A stretch of 64,000 nucleotides of DNA from Camellia lanceoleosa (taxonomy: Eukaryota > Streptophyta > Magnoliopsida > Ericales > Theaceae), in assembly GCA_025200525.1 (NCBI GenBank), contig CM045758.1, forward strand, positions 3,100,001 through 3,164,000. The letters are read 5' to 3'. The position numbers and the translations under genes are program-made. A model generated the notes under the pieces. That model was not told the origin of the DNA. It did not search any database and was given only the letters and a program-made list of their open reading frames with translations. Positions 1 through 12,640 of the stretch are shown in pieces (position 1 is the stretch's first letter; every line of letters starts with the position of its first letter).

Positions 1-1425
1 TCAAAAGGGCAGTTTGGTAATTTCAGTGGATGACACCTCACCAAAAAGCCAAAAAAGCCAAAAAGCCAAAAAGCCCTTCCCAAACTAGGTTTTTGAGCCC
101 CAGGCTCATATAGCCAAAAAAGCCAAAAAGCCAAAAAGCCAGCCCACTTCCCAAACGGAAGCTTAGTGTGGAATGGAATGGGGGGATCTAACTAAAGGGA
201 GGTGCAAGTGAAGAGATCGAACATGGATCTACTTCCTTCTTCTTCTGGTAATTCAAGTTCAAATTTTAGCAAAATTCAAATAACAAGGCCTATTTACGCT
301 TTTTTTTGACTTTTTTTTTTTTTTTTTTTATCACATCCCTCTCTATTTTTTTCATATATTTAAAAATTAAAAAAAAAATTACCTTCTAACCCACCTTTCA
401 AAACCACTTTAGTGAATAATTTATATGCGGATAGAGACGGAGGTCTGGTTGGGTGGCTCCACAAAATCACCATATTACTATTAGGTCGCGTAATATAAAA
501 AAATTAAAAAGTTAAAAAGTCATTATCTTATTTAAGGAACGTTATCTTATTTAAATCATATCATCTTTCTACCTTATCACTTCAAACTTAACTCATATTT
601 CACAATTTTTTCATAAAAAATTAAAAAATACACTTATTTAGATAATCTCAAACAACCTTTGATATGCCATTTGACAGAAAGATTTGCCAAGGTCCCCCCT
701 CAATTTTGTAATTTCTGTAAAGTAATTTTGTAAATTAGAAGTATCACCCCGATCAATTAAAATTGAATAGTTCAAACTAAACCAAGATGAATGATTTTAA
801 TAGTGCATGCAGATGGATTAATGAGAGACTATTTGGCCCAATTCGATTTGTCAATATCACTAAAAAAATGATATTATTCTTTTATGCTTTGTGTATTAAA
901 AAAAGAGATTTTTTTTTTAAAGTTTCTTATATTAAAATTTTATAAGATAAATAACATATAATATTTTTATAGTAATTAAATTTCTTTAACATTTTTATAG
1001 AGAAAATTCGACTTAGCAAAATTTTGTCCGACTCATAAAATTTTGGCCCTGATTCAAATTTTTTTTAATTTTTATAAAAAAATTTCTCTGATTTCATAGA
1101 GACATTCAAAAAATTTCTAAGTTAGGCGAAGTCAGGCAAATTTTCTCTTAGTCAAATTCTTTCTGTGAAAATGTTGAAAGACATTAACTAATAAAAAAAA
1201 AATGTTGGACCCCCTACTACACAAAGTTAGAGAGGGACATTTCACTAATTGTCTTATTAAAAAAAGACATTTTAGTTAGTAATTATATTTATTATTTATG
1301 AAATATAAAAATTGAGACTTTATTTTTATTATAGAAAATGAAGAATAAAAAAATTTGTGCCCAAAATAGTAAATCATTTCCACAAAGGCTCAAAATAGTA
1401 AAGCCTAAATTACCTAATTGATCTA
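1..1425. other. AT-rich intergenic DNA, no gene seen
   Basis: No open frame longer than about 60 codons looks coding. The first 170 bases carry clustered short repeats built on GCCAAAAA (about 41-80 and 113-142). The rest is poly(A)/poly(T)-rich DNA. Confidence 0.6.
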
Positions 1426-2290
1426 GGGATTTTTACAGGCCAGTCCTATTTTCAAGGGTTATTATCCAACAGGTCCTTAATAGAGACTTTTTTAACTATA
1501 AGTCTTGAACGTTTTTATTTATTCTGTTTTTGCCCTTATATTTTCATACACAGATTTGGAGATGAACCAAAAAAAAAAAACTCACTCTCTCTTTTTACAC
1601 ATTTCTACACAAATCTGGAGACAAAGAAGCCAGATTTACGAATCCAGATCCAGAGGCTGAGAGGTCGAGCATATGTACGCCATGGATGGGTGGGGGAAGA
1701 GAGAGAGAGAGAGAGAAAATCTACCACCATCATCATCGTATTCAAAGAGAATGTTCACTACGAAGTCTAGATCTACAACTGCCGTAGTCCACCATTGCTA
1801 AGCTACACATGAATGATTTCCTACTTGGCTGAGCTATGCAGGAATGGTGAGATCGTCCACGCTAAGATTGCGCAACGTGGACGATGGAATGGCGGAAGAC
1901 AATGGATAGTGGTGGCGGTGGTGACAATTCAAATCTGAGATTAACGAGAAAGAAAGAGAAAGAAAGAGAAAATAGAAGAGAGAGAATGGGTTGGGAATGA
2001 ATGAGATTTGAACAGATCCATTGAATATGTAAAAAGAGATTTAGAGGTATGTGTATTAATGAAGAATGTGATAAATCTATTTAAATCAGTGATAAATTTG
2101 TTTAAACTAGTGATAAATCAGTGATAAATTTGTTTAAACCAGCAATAAATCAGTGATAAATTTGTTTAAACTAGTAATAAATTTGCAATGTTGAGTCTAG
2201 GGGTAAAAATGAAAAATACTGTTTATCTTTTTTTTGGTAGAACCTAGTGGGCAATAAGACCGGTCCATAGGACCGGCCTGTAACTCCCCC
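1426..2290. mobile_element. Non-autonomous Mutator-type TIR element, 865 bp
   Basis: A perfect 9-bp direct repeat, ATTGATCTA, flanks the element at 1417-1425 and 2291-2299. The ends are imperfect inverted repeats: GGGATTTTTACAGGCC at the left, and GGGGGAGTTACAGGCC when the right end is reverse-complemented. Similarity continues inward (AGTCCTAT against GGTCCTAT). A 9-bp duplication is characteristic of Mutator-like transposons. There is no transposase. The interior has a GA microsatellite near 1698-1715 and about three copies of a roughly 39-bp unit containing GATAAATTTGTTTAAAC at 2085-2190. A short stretch around 1620-1800 is less AT-rich and could be captured host sequence, but I do not recognise it. 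Confidence 0.75.
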
Positions 2291-2399
2291 ATTGATCTAC
2301 AACATATGTCAACCAAGACAGTCTGCTCAATCCGCATCCCTTAGTGGATGGATGCAAATTGATTTTTTTTCAATCCGTCCAATCTCATCCGCAAGCACC

Positions 2400-3479
2400 C
2401 CTATAATATAAGTGAAAGATGTATTTAATTTCTATGTGATTCACATATCTCATTTCACCTTATTATCTTATAATTATTAATATTTTTTTGTTTTTTGTAG
2501 CTAGTAAGAGCATCCCTATTAGTTCCTTATAATAATTTTTGCTATTATAAGGGTTAATTCTTCAGAAATTCTTTTCCAACAAATCCCTTATACTATATCT
2601 TAAATTTATGATTACTACAGTGACTCCTTTATTTGTACGCAATTACTGTAGCTTCCTTATATCTGATAAATTCTTATTTTATTTCGTTGAAGGCGTAAAG
2701 GAGAAGTCCCCTGGATGTCCCTCCGACGCCCTTTCGGACAACCGCTCGGATATCCGTGAGTACTCTATAGTTGAAGAAGAAAAATGCTAAAAAATGACCT
2801 AACTGGTCGTCCACAGGGACGTTCGGCCGATTGACCCCCCGAACATCTGGCCTCGTCTTTGCTTTTGCTACTTTATTCTATAATTGATTCACTTCAAAGC
2901 CAGTGCTATAAAGCCCTCATTTTTTACTTCAAAGATATTGTTTAATTATTTTATTATGAAAAAAATTCAAATTTAAAAATAATTAAAAAGATTATTTTAA
3001 TAGAATAGAGAAAGAATAAGGAATTTGTTGGAGAAAGTAGATGAAAAAGTAATTCTTAAAATAAGGTATAAATTTTTTAATAATCTTTTAGGATAAAATT
3101 TAAGTAAGCTGATGCTTTGAGACCATTTTAGTAAGCAACCCCCTATAATGTAAGTGAAAGATGTACTTCACTTCTCTATAATTCACATATCTCATTTCAC
3201 CTTGTTATGTGCTCATTTGGGAAGATAGGTCTAGGGGGGGTTTTTTTTTTTTTTGACTAAAAAATAGTCACAAAAAAATAAAATAAGTTTTTTAACTTAA
3301 TAAGACAAAACATCACATCTAATTCATAATTATTACATTCTTTATCTCGCAAAATTCAAAAAGTCTATCATAAACGAGACCTTTTAACCCCAAGCTAAAC
3401 AAGCTAAAAAGTCAAAAAACCAATCCGCATCCTAAATGAACCCTATCTTATAATTATTAATATTTTTTGTTTTCTATAA
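2400..3479. repeat. Duplicated intergenic unit, interrupted by MITEs in the second copy
   Basis: The stretch 2401-2510 (CCTATAATATAAGTGAAAGA, then a block ending in TATCTTATAATTATTAATAT) recurs at 3142-3208 plus 3444-3479. In the second copy a 235-bp element splits it, and another MITE follows directly. A flank motif, AGTAAGACCATTTTAGTAAGC or close variants, recurs at about 3118 and 3994. The first copy therefore acts as a natural empty-site control for the second. About 2511-3117 looks like a further insertion, but its ends do not pair convincingly. Confidence 0.55.
3209..3443. mobile_element. Small MITE-like insertion, 235 bp
   Basis: Left end GTGCTCATTTGGGAAG and reverse-complemented right end GGGTTCATTTAGGATG match at about 12 of 16 positions. 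A short TAT direct repeat flanks it at 3206-3208 and 3444-3446. The homologous uninterrupted sequence at 2448-2500 supports insertion. The superfamily cannot be assigned from so short a duplication. Confidence 0.5.
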
Positions 3480-3985
3480 GAGCATCTCCAACGGTTCACC
3501 TAATTTTTCACCAAATCTGAATAAAAAAATAACTATTTTCTCAATCTGATACAGAATGCTCCAATAGTTGATTTTCATCAAATCTGCTCCATGGACAACT
3601 GGTTGGTCGACCGGCCGGTCGACCTGTAAGGCAAATTTTTATTTTTTTTTTGAATTGTTTGAACCTACCGATTTGAATTGTTTGAACCTTTTAGTGGTCG
3701 ACCGGTAAGACAAATATATATATATATATATTTGAATTGTTTGAACTTTTTAGTAGCCGATCGATTGGTCAACCGGCCGGGCAATCGGCTGGTTGACCGG
3801 TTTCTCTCCTTAAACGGTCATAAACAGTAATTTGCCGAAATTTGTATCCTGTTCTCAGTTTGATGATTTTTTTGTTCAATTCTCAATTTGATACCAGTTT
3901 GGTGAAACCGTTGGAGCTTCAAAAAGTACATTTTTCACCAAATTTCAAATTTGATGCCGGATTTGGTGAACCGTTGGAGATGGTC
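3480..3985. mobile_element. PIF/Harbinger-type MITE, 506 bp
   Basis: The terminal inverted repeats are nearly perfect. The left end is GAG and the reverse-complemented right end is GAC, each followed by the identical CATCTCCAACGGTTCACC. Trinucleotide TAA flanks both sides (3477-3479 and 3986-3988), the duplication expected for PIF/Harbinger elements. There is no transposase frame. The interior carries a GC-rich palindromic array, described separately. Confidence 0.75.
3597..3800. repeat. Array of GGTCGACC-type palindromes inside the MITE
   Basis: A 20-bp perfect palindrome, GGTCGACCGGCCGGTCGACC, occupies 3605-3624. Related motifs follow near 3695-3705, 3757-3783 and 3790-3800 (GGTCGACCGG, GGTCAACCGGCCGG, GGTTGACCGG). 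Two copies of TTGAATTGTTTGAACCT (3649-3690) separate them. They stand out against an AT-rich background. Confidence 0.7.
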
Positions 3986-4312
3986 TAACTAGTAAGACCA
4001 CTTTAGTAAGCAAAATTCAGCTATTAGTATATTATATTTAGAAAAGACTATGATACAGAAAAAAAATATATATAATTTTATATTTTTTAAATCATAATTA
4101 TAGAAAAAGAAAAAAAATCATAACCTAACATAAATAAGGTATAATAAAATATTTCAAAATAATATTATAATTTAAAAAAATTAATAATAACTAAAAAATA
4201 ATAATCAAATAACTAAATAATAGGGAGAATGTATAATAGAATTCTCAATTATATAAACATGGTAGGCCATCTATTAACACTCTTCGTAAACACAGTTGAC
4301 CTATAAATCATT

Positions 4313-4805
4313 AAGGTAGTGTTTGATAACTTTTACGTTTTCATTTATGTTTATAAAAATTTTATAAACTGGTTTTATTTATTTAAAAAAAAATATAAAT
4401 TACAAACACGTTTAGTTTGAATAAAATATTTAAAAAATTTAAAAATATAAATTAAAAATATGTTTGTTTATGCCTAAAATATTTATGTTTATTTTTTATT
4501 ATTTATGATAATGGGATCATACACATTATAATTGAAAAATAATAATTTAAAAAATTATTTGAAACAAAAAATTAATTGAAAAAAACATTATTTGAAAAAT
4601 AAAATTTTGCTAGTCAAAATTTTAAATTTCTGTTTAAAAATCAACGTAAACTTATTTTTTGAATTTACTTTTTTTTCTCAAATTTACAAACTGAGACAAT
4701 AATTTATAAATCAAAAAAATTGTCAAACAAATTTTTATGGTAGTTTTTTTAAAATTTTATAAATATAAATTAAAAATTAAAAAACAAAATGGTTACCAAA
4801 TAGAT
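4313..4805. mobile_element. Possible hAT-like MITE with long imperfect inverted ends
   Basis: The left end (GGTAGTGTTTGATAACTTTT, continuing to ATAAAAATTTTATAAA) resembles the reverse complement of the right end (ending ATGGTTACCAAATAGATTCT). The shared layout is a TTTGRTAAC-like terminus, then T-rich sequence, then TTATAAAATTTTA. Low complexity inflates the resemblance and I could not find a clean target duplication. Confidence 0.35.
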
Positions 4806-6729
4806 TCTTAAAAATATTTTGGATTCCTTTTGTTGGGACCTATAACAACTGTCTTTAGATCTCAGCTATTAATTTATCTATAAGATCTATTTTTGTACAC
4901 GTGAAACCCACACTATTTCATAGTTTTTTTTTTTTTTTGTTACAGGAAAATCCTCCCACTCTCCCAGCGCCTCTTGAGAAGATCACCAGGGACTATTTCA
5001 TAGTTGAGATTTAGAAGGGCTGTGGAGTTTAAAAAAAAAATAGAAAGATATCAATCATTAGTAAATCAGTAATATAAACTGACTTTGTGATTCGACTTGC
5101 ACGTAAAGTTCGAAGATAATTTTAAAAAGATGGCCAAGCTAATAACAATTCTAGAGATTATCAATTATAAACAAATAATATAAAATATTTATAATTTTAT
5201 ATATTTTTAAGATATCTCTTAAACAGTGCCAGCTTTAGGCACAAGCGACACAAACGATTGCTTTGGACCCCGAAAAGTAGTGACAAAAAAAACAAAAAGT
5301 CGAAAAAATTTCAAATAAGTTTTATTTTTTTGTTATTATACTGGTTAAAAAGGACCTCCAAAAAAATTTATTGATATAATGAATTATCTAAAACTAATTA
5401 ATGGTTATTTTTTGAATATATGAATTGTATATAGAATATTATTGATTATAGTTATTACTTACAATTATTTATAAGAAAAGAAATGTTTCAAATTTAAATC
5501 GATTAAATCATACATTTAGTGAATTATGTTATAAAAAAAATTAAATGAGTTTGGTTGATAAGTTGATTAAAACGAGCATGATTAGTAATTTTACAATTAA
5601 AAATGTGAAAGTCTAAAAAATTTAAATTACCAACTAATTCGATTATGTCAATAACTAATTCAAATATCGGTTCATATTAAAATTTTACTTTGAGCCATTT
5701 ATATATATGTATAAAAATTTCATATTAGAAACTTGTTTTGGACCTTGAAAAAAATTGAACCCGCTCTAAAAAAATATTTTGAAAAATTACTATACACAGT
5801 GGTGATTTCAAAAAATTATTATAAATTCATATAAATACTTATGATTTTAATTGTTAATATTTATAGATTTTATCGCTAATTTGTATTTAATTTTCAAAAT
5901 ATATCCTAAATTGTTATTTCTTCGAAATACCTTTTAAATTTATTTTTTGACCAATGAAAATTTGATACGTGTAGAGCTGTGCTCCGTTCAAAAACAATAC
6001 TCCCACAATAGTAAAAGTTGGCAACTAATAAGGCCCACACTTCCACTTTCATTTCCACTCCCAACCCCAATCTCACCAAGCCAATGAGACTCTCCACAAT
6101 GAGACGTGACGGTTTCACTTTTTAGGATCACTTTGAAGAATGAAATGTGTGTGTGGTGTGTGCAGGCCTGGCCAGATTTTTGGAATCTAAAATTGATAAT
6201 TAATTGATAAATTTTTTTTAAGTTTTTTATATTTTTTTTATTAGATGAAAAAAAATTAAAGATAGAAGATAAAAGATTTGTATCAAAATTATAAAAAATA
6301 TTTAGTATTATATTACAACAACTAATAAGTATCGCTTAATTCTCGTTCTTTTTATATTTTTAGAAGCAAATAAATCAATTATACTTGCATAATCTAATTT
6401 TTTTGTAAAATCATTTTCAATGGATAATAATGTTAATTATTTTAAATGGGCCTTTCAATTTTTTAATGATTCAATTTATTTTAAATTAGTTTTGATGTTC
6501 CTTAATTTTTTTTGGACTTAAAACATATTTAATATATTACATTAAACGATAATAGGAGGGGGCCCTTTTTTGGATCCATTATCAATGGATAACAATGTTA
6601 ATTTTTTTGAATGAACTTTTCAATTTTTGAATAGATCAATTTATTTAAGTTAGTTTAAATTTTTTTAAATTTAAAACATACATAATATATTATACTAAAT
6701 TATAATAGAAAGAGATCTCTTCTCAAGTC
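4806..6729. other. AT-rich intergenic DNA, no gene seen
   Basis: Mostly poly(A)/poly(T)-rich. Two related segments at about 6416-6560 and 6580-6712 (both with AATGGATAA, then AATGTTAAT, then CTTTTCAATTTTT) form a diverged tandem duplication. A less AT-rich patch at 5235-5300 looks like a transposon remnant, but I cannot classify it. Confidence 0.45.
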
Positions 6730-6879
6730 GGCCTTGTTTGGGAAACAAATATAAGTGCACTTATTTCATCTTTTTATCTTTTTTAGGTCACATCAATCAA
6801 TATCTCCTCTCTACTTTTTCTACACATAATACAAGAAAAGTCAAAAAGTACACTTATTCTAAACTTCCCAAACTTGGCC
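6730..6879. mobile_element. Small MITE, 150 bp
   Basis: The ends are inverted: GGCCTTGTTTGGGAA at the left, and GGCCAAGTTTGGGAA as the reverse complement of the right end (13 of 15 match). It is non-coding. Terminal TTTGGGAA motifs are common in plant hAT-like MITEs. No perfect target duplication was found. Confidence 0.6.
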
Positions 6880-8578
6880 TTAAGAGGCCTTAGATCATGA
6901 CCTGATGATCCTATCCCACGACCGGCCTGGGCGTGTGTTTTTTTTGAAACACAACAACCTCAAAACTGACATTTGAGGTAATTTTTCAAGACAACGTTTT
7001 TGGATTTAGCTCATGCACATAGTTGATGAGGATTTATATGTACATTAATTTCAAAATATGTATAGAGATTTTAGTCAAATTTAAATATAATTTTAAATTT
7101 ATGAAGTTATGAAATTAAATTTAACAATCTATTATTTAATTCAATAAAAAAAAAATATATATATATATTATAAAATATTTAAGTTACTCAGATTCAATTT
7201 ATTAGGTGGTTTTTTTATAGTTTTTTTTTTTTTTGTCTCTCTGACAAGAGTTTTTTTACTTCCGACATTGATATATTGAAATTGTCCATGTGAGGTATGA
7301 TTCTACAATATTCCTTTAATCCAAATAGTTCTTTGCTTAATCCTCGCTCTGGTATCTAAAATAGGAAACACTCTGGTTAAGAGTGTCAAAAATAGTACTT
7401 CGACGGGTAAGTTGGATGAGGAAGGATGATAATCTTGTTCTTCGAGGAGAATGAGAGTTTAGTAAATTTATAGTACATACATTCTTTCTTCAATTTTACT
7501 TCCTTATATAGCTATTTGGTATAGATATTTCTCCTATACTTTCTATCTTTCATCATTGTATGAATGTCAGGACTCAATTTCCCACTACACCTTCGTAAAG
7601 GCACATCCTAGACCCACTTTATCTTCTCAAAGATAGGTATCTTCCGCTTACATCGATGACCCTTAGTCGACATTCTCATTGGTCAATCGATCTTGATTGG
7701 CGCTGAGTTCATCAAACCTATTCGATCGGTTGGATTTGAGCTTTATAATAGATGACTCCTAACGTCTTGTTTGCCATTTGTCTTTAAGAATTATTCGGCT
7801 CACATAGCCTATACAACTCAATCTAAATTCAAAGATGATGGAGAAATGATTTCCTACCTACAACATCAAATATGCTAGGGTGAAAGCCGCAAGGGGTGTG
7901 ATGGAGTTTCGAATCCGATTTGGGCAGTCCAGGCAAGGATTTTTTTGCCAAAAGAAACATCAAGTGCTTACCCATTCCAACGATAAAGCCAGGAAAGTGG
8001 TAGGCGGGAAGTATGGAAGCAAGAGTTAAGATTTTATACCTGAGCAATGATTCATACCTCTTTAAAAGTTCTACCCCCACCACCCCCACACACACGTGGG
8101 GGTTGGGGATTGAGAGATCAGAAAAAAAAAAGAAGAAAAAGTTGGCCAATCAAATGCAAAGGAGGTGAAGGGGGTGACCCCTAAAGGGGGTCTCAACATT
8201 TATTGTTTATACCTCTAGCTTAAATTTATTTTATATTTACATTTTTCCATAGTATAGGGTAAAATGGATCTCTTAAAACCCGACCCAGTATACTTTCATA
8301 CAATTTCTTGTAGGGATTGAATTTTACTAGTGCGTAGCACATATAATGTGTGTGCAATTTAAATAAATAAGTGTAAAAATAAATAATATTAAAATTAATA
8401 TAATAATATGTATGTTGTTTAAATAGTAAGAATGTTCTTAATAAAATTCAAGATTTTAGGTTTAAATTTTACTCATGCCTTTGAATAATATTTTTTTATT
8501 TTAGAATAAAAAAATTTGTCACGTGACGTATGAGAAGCTACCTTATTATTAAATACCAAGTCATGTGCTCATATATAT
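6880..8578. other. Intergenic DNA, probable decayed repeat, no gene supported
   Basis: The segment around 7240-8170 is less AT-rich than its surroundings and includes an open frame on the minus strand (7829-8149) that begins in a poly-Phe run from a simple repeat. I recognise no domain in it. A short CTAG next to a GTGC/GCAC hairpin occurs at 8327-8340 (minus orientation) and is too weak to call. Confidence 0.4.
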
Positions 8579-8708
8579 GCCTATTTTGGGAAGTTGGTAA
8601 TAATCAACTTTTTAAAAAAGTCGCTTATAAGCGCTTTATAATAGCTTTTTTTAGAGGAAGTGGGTTATAATCCAAAAAGCAGATTATAACTAAGTTGTCA
8701 AAATAGGC
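8579..8708. mobile_element. Small MITE, 130 bp
   Basis: The ends share the inverted repeat GCCTATTTTG: 8579-8588 and, reverse-complemented, 8699-8708. The interior is palindrome-rich (for example AAGTCGCTTATAAGCGCTTT near 8621-8640). It is non-coding. Confidence 0.55.
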
Positions 8709-8729
8709 CTAATAGTATGGTAGTACAAC

Positions 8730-9880
8730 ATGCATTAATTAGTGTATTAACTAGTATACTAACCATAGTCACTAGTTATGATATTATTATTGATCCTACT
8801 TATTATATAAATTATAAATATTAAATTTTTTTAAAATTATATTATATTATCAATTAATATATTAATTGATATATATAACACTATTCATAATAGCATGGAT
8901 AATTCATTTGCTTAGTTAATGCCAATGTCAATTAAAATTATGATAAAGAGAAAATGAGAAAACTTCAAGGGTTGTCGAGATAAAAAGTCACGTGCATTCC
9001 AATAAATATAAATGCTATGACGTAGCAAGCTGAAGTAGGCACTTACGTTTGCACCAACTCCATTAAAAAGTTAATTGACACTCGTCGAGATTTGGTTTAA
9101 TTGCTACTTATCTGTGATGTTTTAAAAATTATATTTCTATTCTTATAGTTAATAATCTCATTTTAAAAACTCTTTTCTTATATAAAAAATAAAAATTCTT
9201 AGTAAAAAAATAAAAAAATTACATTAAAAAAAGTATAGGAAAAGGAAAAATAAAATAAAATAAAGCAAAATAAAATAAAAAAGATAAAATGTATAAGTTC
9301 AATGTGTTCATTCCGCCTAAATAATTATAATGACAGAAAGTTAGTGTAATTTTCCAAACATCAAAGGATGATATGTATTAAACCCAAATCTCAAGAAGTG
9401 TAAGTATAATTTATCCAAAAGTTAAAGGTTCCTCGTTAATTTAATTTGTGCTCAAAATCACATACAAACAAGGCTATGAATCACCTCTATGCTAATATGA
9501 TATTTTAACATATAATGGTGGTGTTACATGCACTAATTAATGTATAGAGTAATATTATATGTATCAATTAGTGTACTAATTAATATACCAATTGATAATG
9601 TGGTATAATTTAAGAGATTTTTAGTATTTGTAATGTAATTAATGAGTATGGTCAATAATAATATCATAACTAATGTTGGTATACTAGTTAGTAGACTAAT
9701 TGGTGCATGTAGCACCATCGTAATGTATATATTAGTATATTAATTAATGTTATGTCATTATTACTGTCCCCACTTATTATAAAAATTGCAAATACCCAAA
9801 ATTTCTAAAATTATACCGTATCATTTGTTAGTATATTAGTTAATACATTAATTAATACATATAACATTATTCAATATATA
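8730..9880. repeat. Three copies of an AT-rich TAATTAGTGTA repeat family
   Basis: Copies lie at about 8730-8885, 9527-9717 and 9718-9876, and a fourth at 25557-25712. Each has a TAATTAGTGTAYTAA-type end, an internal GTTATGATATTATTATTG block, and a second inverted end. Copy 9527-9717 is inverted relative to its neighbours and has long inverted ends (ACATGCACTAATTAA against CTAATTGGTGCATGT). It is a typical non-coding MITE-like family. The minus-strand frame at 9533-9718 only reads through one copy. Confidence 0.55.
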
Positions 9881-10287
9881 ATCAATATATAAATAAGGCA
9901 TAGTTTGAGGGAAATAAAATACAAAATGGTAAAAAATTAAACCTCATTACTAAAAGGTTGTATTATATATATCAATTAATTATTTTTTATAACTATTTAT
10001 TCAACTAAAAAAAATTATTCTTAAGCACATTAAATTTTTCACTTCACAATAAATTAAAAAATAATAAAATTATTTAAATAATAGGTTCCCAAATGGGCAC
10101 TATACAACCTTAGCTCATACTCAAAGTGAAAAAAATTAACAACTCAATAGTCTTTGACAATAATTATTTATTAATTATTATTATTATTTTTGAAATGGGT
10201 GTTTTGATAAATCCAAATGGAATAGTATATTGATTTCAAATTTTTTTTTTAATCTTTTCCAATGGATAAAGAGAATTTTATTACTAA
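9881..10287. other. AT-rich spacer, nothing recognised
   Basis: No reading frame, repeat family or motif was recognised between the AT-rich repeats and the next MITE. Confidence 0.5.
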
Positions 10288-10848
10288 GAGCATCTCCAAG
10301 GGGATAGTTAAACAAGGCTTGTTAGGTATTTTAGCTAATGTAAGTCTAATTTTGAGCTCCAATAAATTAGCTATTGACTATTTACTTTACCATCCTATTT
10401 TTGGTTACAGTTGATGAGCCGTAGAGGCTTTCCAAATAATTATGTATGTATATATTTTAGATTTTTGTATATTTATGTCTTGGATTTTGGATTTTATATA
10501 TTATATATATATATGTGTGTGTGTGTGTGTATGTAGTAATTTTATATGTTCTTTCAATTTTGTTTGATAAATTACGGAATAACTTATTTTGTATTTTGTA
10601 TTTTTTTTTCTCATTCTATAGGTTTTTTATATTTGTATGAGCAAATTTATTATTATTGCAAATTTATATTAGTAAAATATTAATAATTAGTATTTTTTTA
10701 TTTTAAAAATTAATTAAGTTAGTTTAAATGATTAGCTAAAATAAAGAGCGTTTTAGAACACAATATTTAAAGTAATTAGGTAAAATAAAGAGTGTACTTT
10801 TTTTGTACTTTAGCTAGTAAAAAGTAGAGAGTGTGGTTGGAGTTGCTC
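10288..10848. mobile_element. PIF/Harbinger-type MITE, 561 bp
   Basis: The ends are GAGCATCTCCAA at the left and GAGCAACTCCAA as the reverse complement of the right end. TAA duplications flank it at 10285-10287 and 10849-10851. It shares terminal sequence and target preference with the 3480-3985 element but little interior. A (TG)n run lies at about 10514-10532. There is no transposase. Confidence 0.7.
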
Positions 10849-12640
10849 TAATAGACTAACTACATCAAATTGTATGAATTTTTTTAATGATACCTCCTAA
10901 ACATATTCAAGCGAGTCTATCTTGTATTATCATTTTCCATTTAAATTATAACTGTGGGGAATAATAGGAGCACACTAAAATAGTTAAAATATAATAATTT
11001 AATTTTTATAATTAAAAGGAAAAATATCACATCAATGGAGCTTTGAAAAAATAATTAGAAATTAGTGTGAACTTTTATAAATATTAATAATTAAAATTGT
11101 AATTTTTTAATGAATATATATATTTTTCCCCTAATACCAACTGTGGTGTAATTATCCATAATTAAAATTCTGAACTAAAATAAAATTTGAATAAAAAAGA
11201 TAAATTATAAATACATCTCTAAGACTTTTTTAAAACATGATTTGTTCCATGTGGTTTGAAAATTACATCTAATTTTTTGAAATTTATAATTTCACAATAA
11301 ATTATTTATTTTATTAATATATCATTAAGTCAATTAATAATTTTTAATAATGTCAGAAATTTATTTTAACTAATAATTTATATAATTTTATTATTAATAA
11401 GAGAGCAATTAAGAATTTTATTTTTTAATTAATTATGTTAAATAAATTTTTTTAATAAAAAAATATTTATAATTTTTCAAATTTAAACCGAGGGTATTTG
11501 AAAATATTATAATTTAATCAGGACTGAATAACGTGAGCACGTGTTCGGCGTTGAGAGCGAGTGGGTCGCACTACGAGTACGGAAGCGAGTGGAAGAGTAA
11601 TAAGGCTTGCTTTGGCAACTCACGGTTAAGTCATTTTTTTTTACTTTTTTAATTTTTTTTTTAACGCATTACCTCTTTTTTTTATTATTATATATATATT
11701 TAAAAATAAATCAAAAATTTAAAAAATCAATTTTTAGTATATTTTCCAAAACAAGCCCAGTTCTCAATTTTGTATGAGTGGTTCTCGCCAGTGTTGTAAT
11801 TGGTAGAAATAAGCAGAACTACCAATAAGGCCCTACTTGGGACTTATTACCCAATAGTCCTACTTTCGAGACTTATTACCCATTAGTTCTATTTGATATA
11901 ATTTATTAAGTGATAAAGACAAATTTTATCATTTTTTTTTTATGAATAATTTTATAGTGATAAATTTATCACTTTTTTTATGAATAATTTTTAGTGATAA
12001 ATTTATCACTCTCTTTTTTATAGTGTTAAATTTATTAGCAGACCAGAAATAATGTTTCAAATATAAGACTAATTTGGTAAAGAAAAATAATAATAAGATC
12101 CATTATTTTGTAAAGTAAATTACATTTTGTCTTTTTTTTATTATTTATGTTTGATCATATTTTTACTTTGGCCTTTAAATTTTTGTTTCCTACTTTAGCC
12201 TTACATGTTTCAAGTTTTTTTTAAAAATTTATTTTTAAATTAATTTTTGTTTAAAATTAGATAAAAAAATGTTAAATTAACTATGACATAATATAAAAAA
12301 GTATTTTATTATATTAGAGTTTGGATTTATATAAGATGTGTGAATTTACATAATAAAATATTTTTATATTATATGACTATCAATGTATTATTTTTTGTTT
12401 AATTTTAGACAAAATTAATTTTTGAAATAAATTAAAAAAAATTAAAACATAAAAGATGAATATGGAAAAAAATAAATTTAAAAGGATTAAAGTGAAAAAA
12501 TAGTAGACATAAAACGGGGGTGAAAAAAGGATTAAAGTGATAATCTAATTTACAAGGATTAAAGTGATAATCTAATTTGAACATAAATTTAAAAGGATTA
12601 AAGTGATAATCTAATTTACCCATTTTGTAATAGGGTATAG
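10849..12640. other. AT-rich intergenic DNA with decayed MITE remnants
   Basis: About 11190-11505 is a diverged relative of the Mutator-type MITE at 34408-34752: the same order of AATTACATYTAA, TTTCACAATAAAT, TTATTAATATATCAT and TTAATTAATTATGTT blocks. About 11840-12010 resembles an end of the 1426-2290 element (TTATTACCCAATAG, then GATAAATTTATCAC repeats). About 11520-11605 is a short GC-richer patch. No gene is supported. Confidence 0.45.
12528..12620. repeat. Tandem GGATTAAAGTGATAATCTAAT repeat
   Basis: Three copies of a unit of about 28 bp built on AAAGTGATAATCTAATTT lie directly upstream of the zinc-finger gene promoter region. The minus-strand frame across 12432-12623 is only a translation of this repeat. 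Confidence 0.7.

Noticed and set aside
5225..5760. Distinct patch containing GCCAGCTTTAGGCACAAGC, considered as a transposon end
   Set aside because: No matching inverted end, target duplication or coding sequence was found.
7829..8149. 106-codon minus-strand frame
   Set aside because: The start lies in a simple repeat and no domain or splice context supports it; it may be a retrotransposon remnant but I cannot show that.
8327..8340. Helitron terminus on the minus strand near CTAGTGCGTAGCAC
   Set aside because: The stem is only 4 bp and abuts CTAG without the usual spacer.
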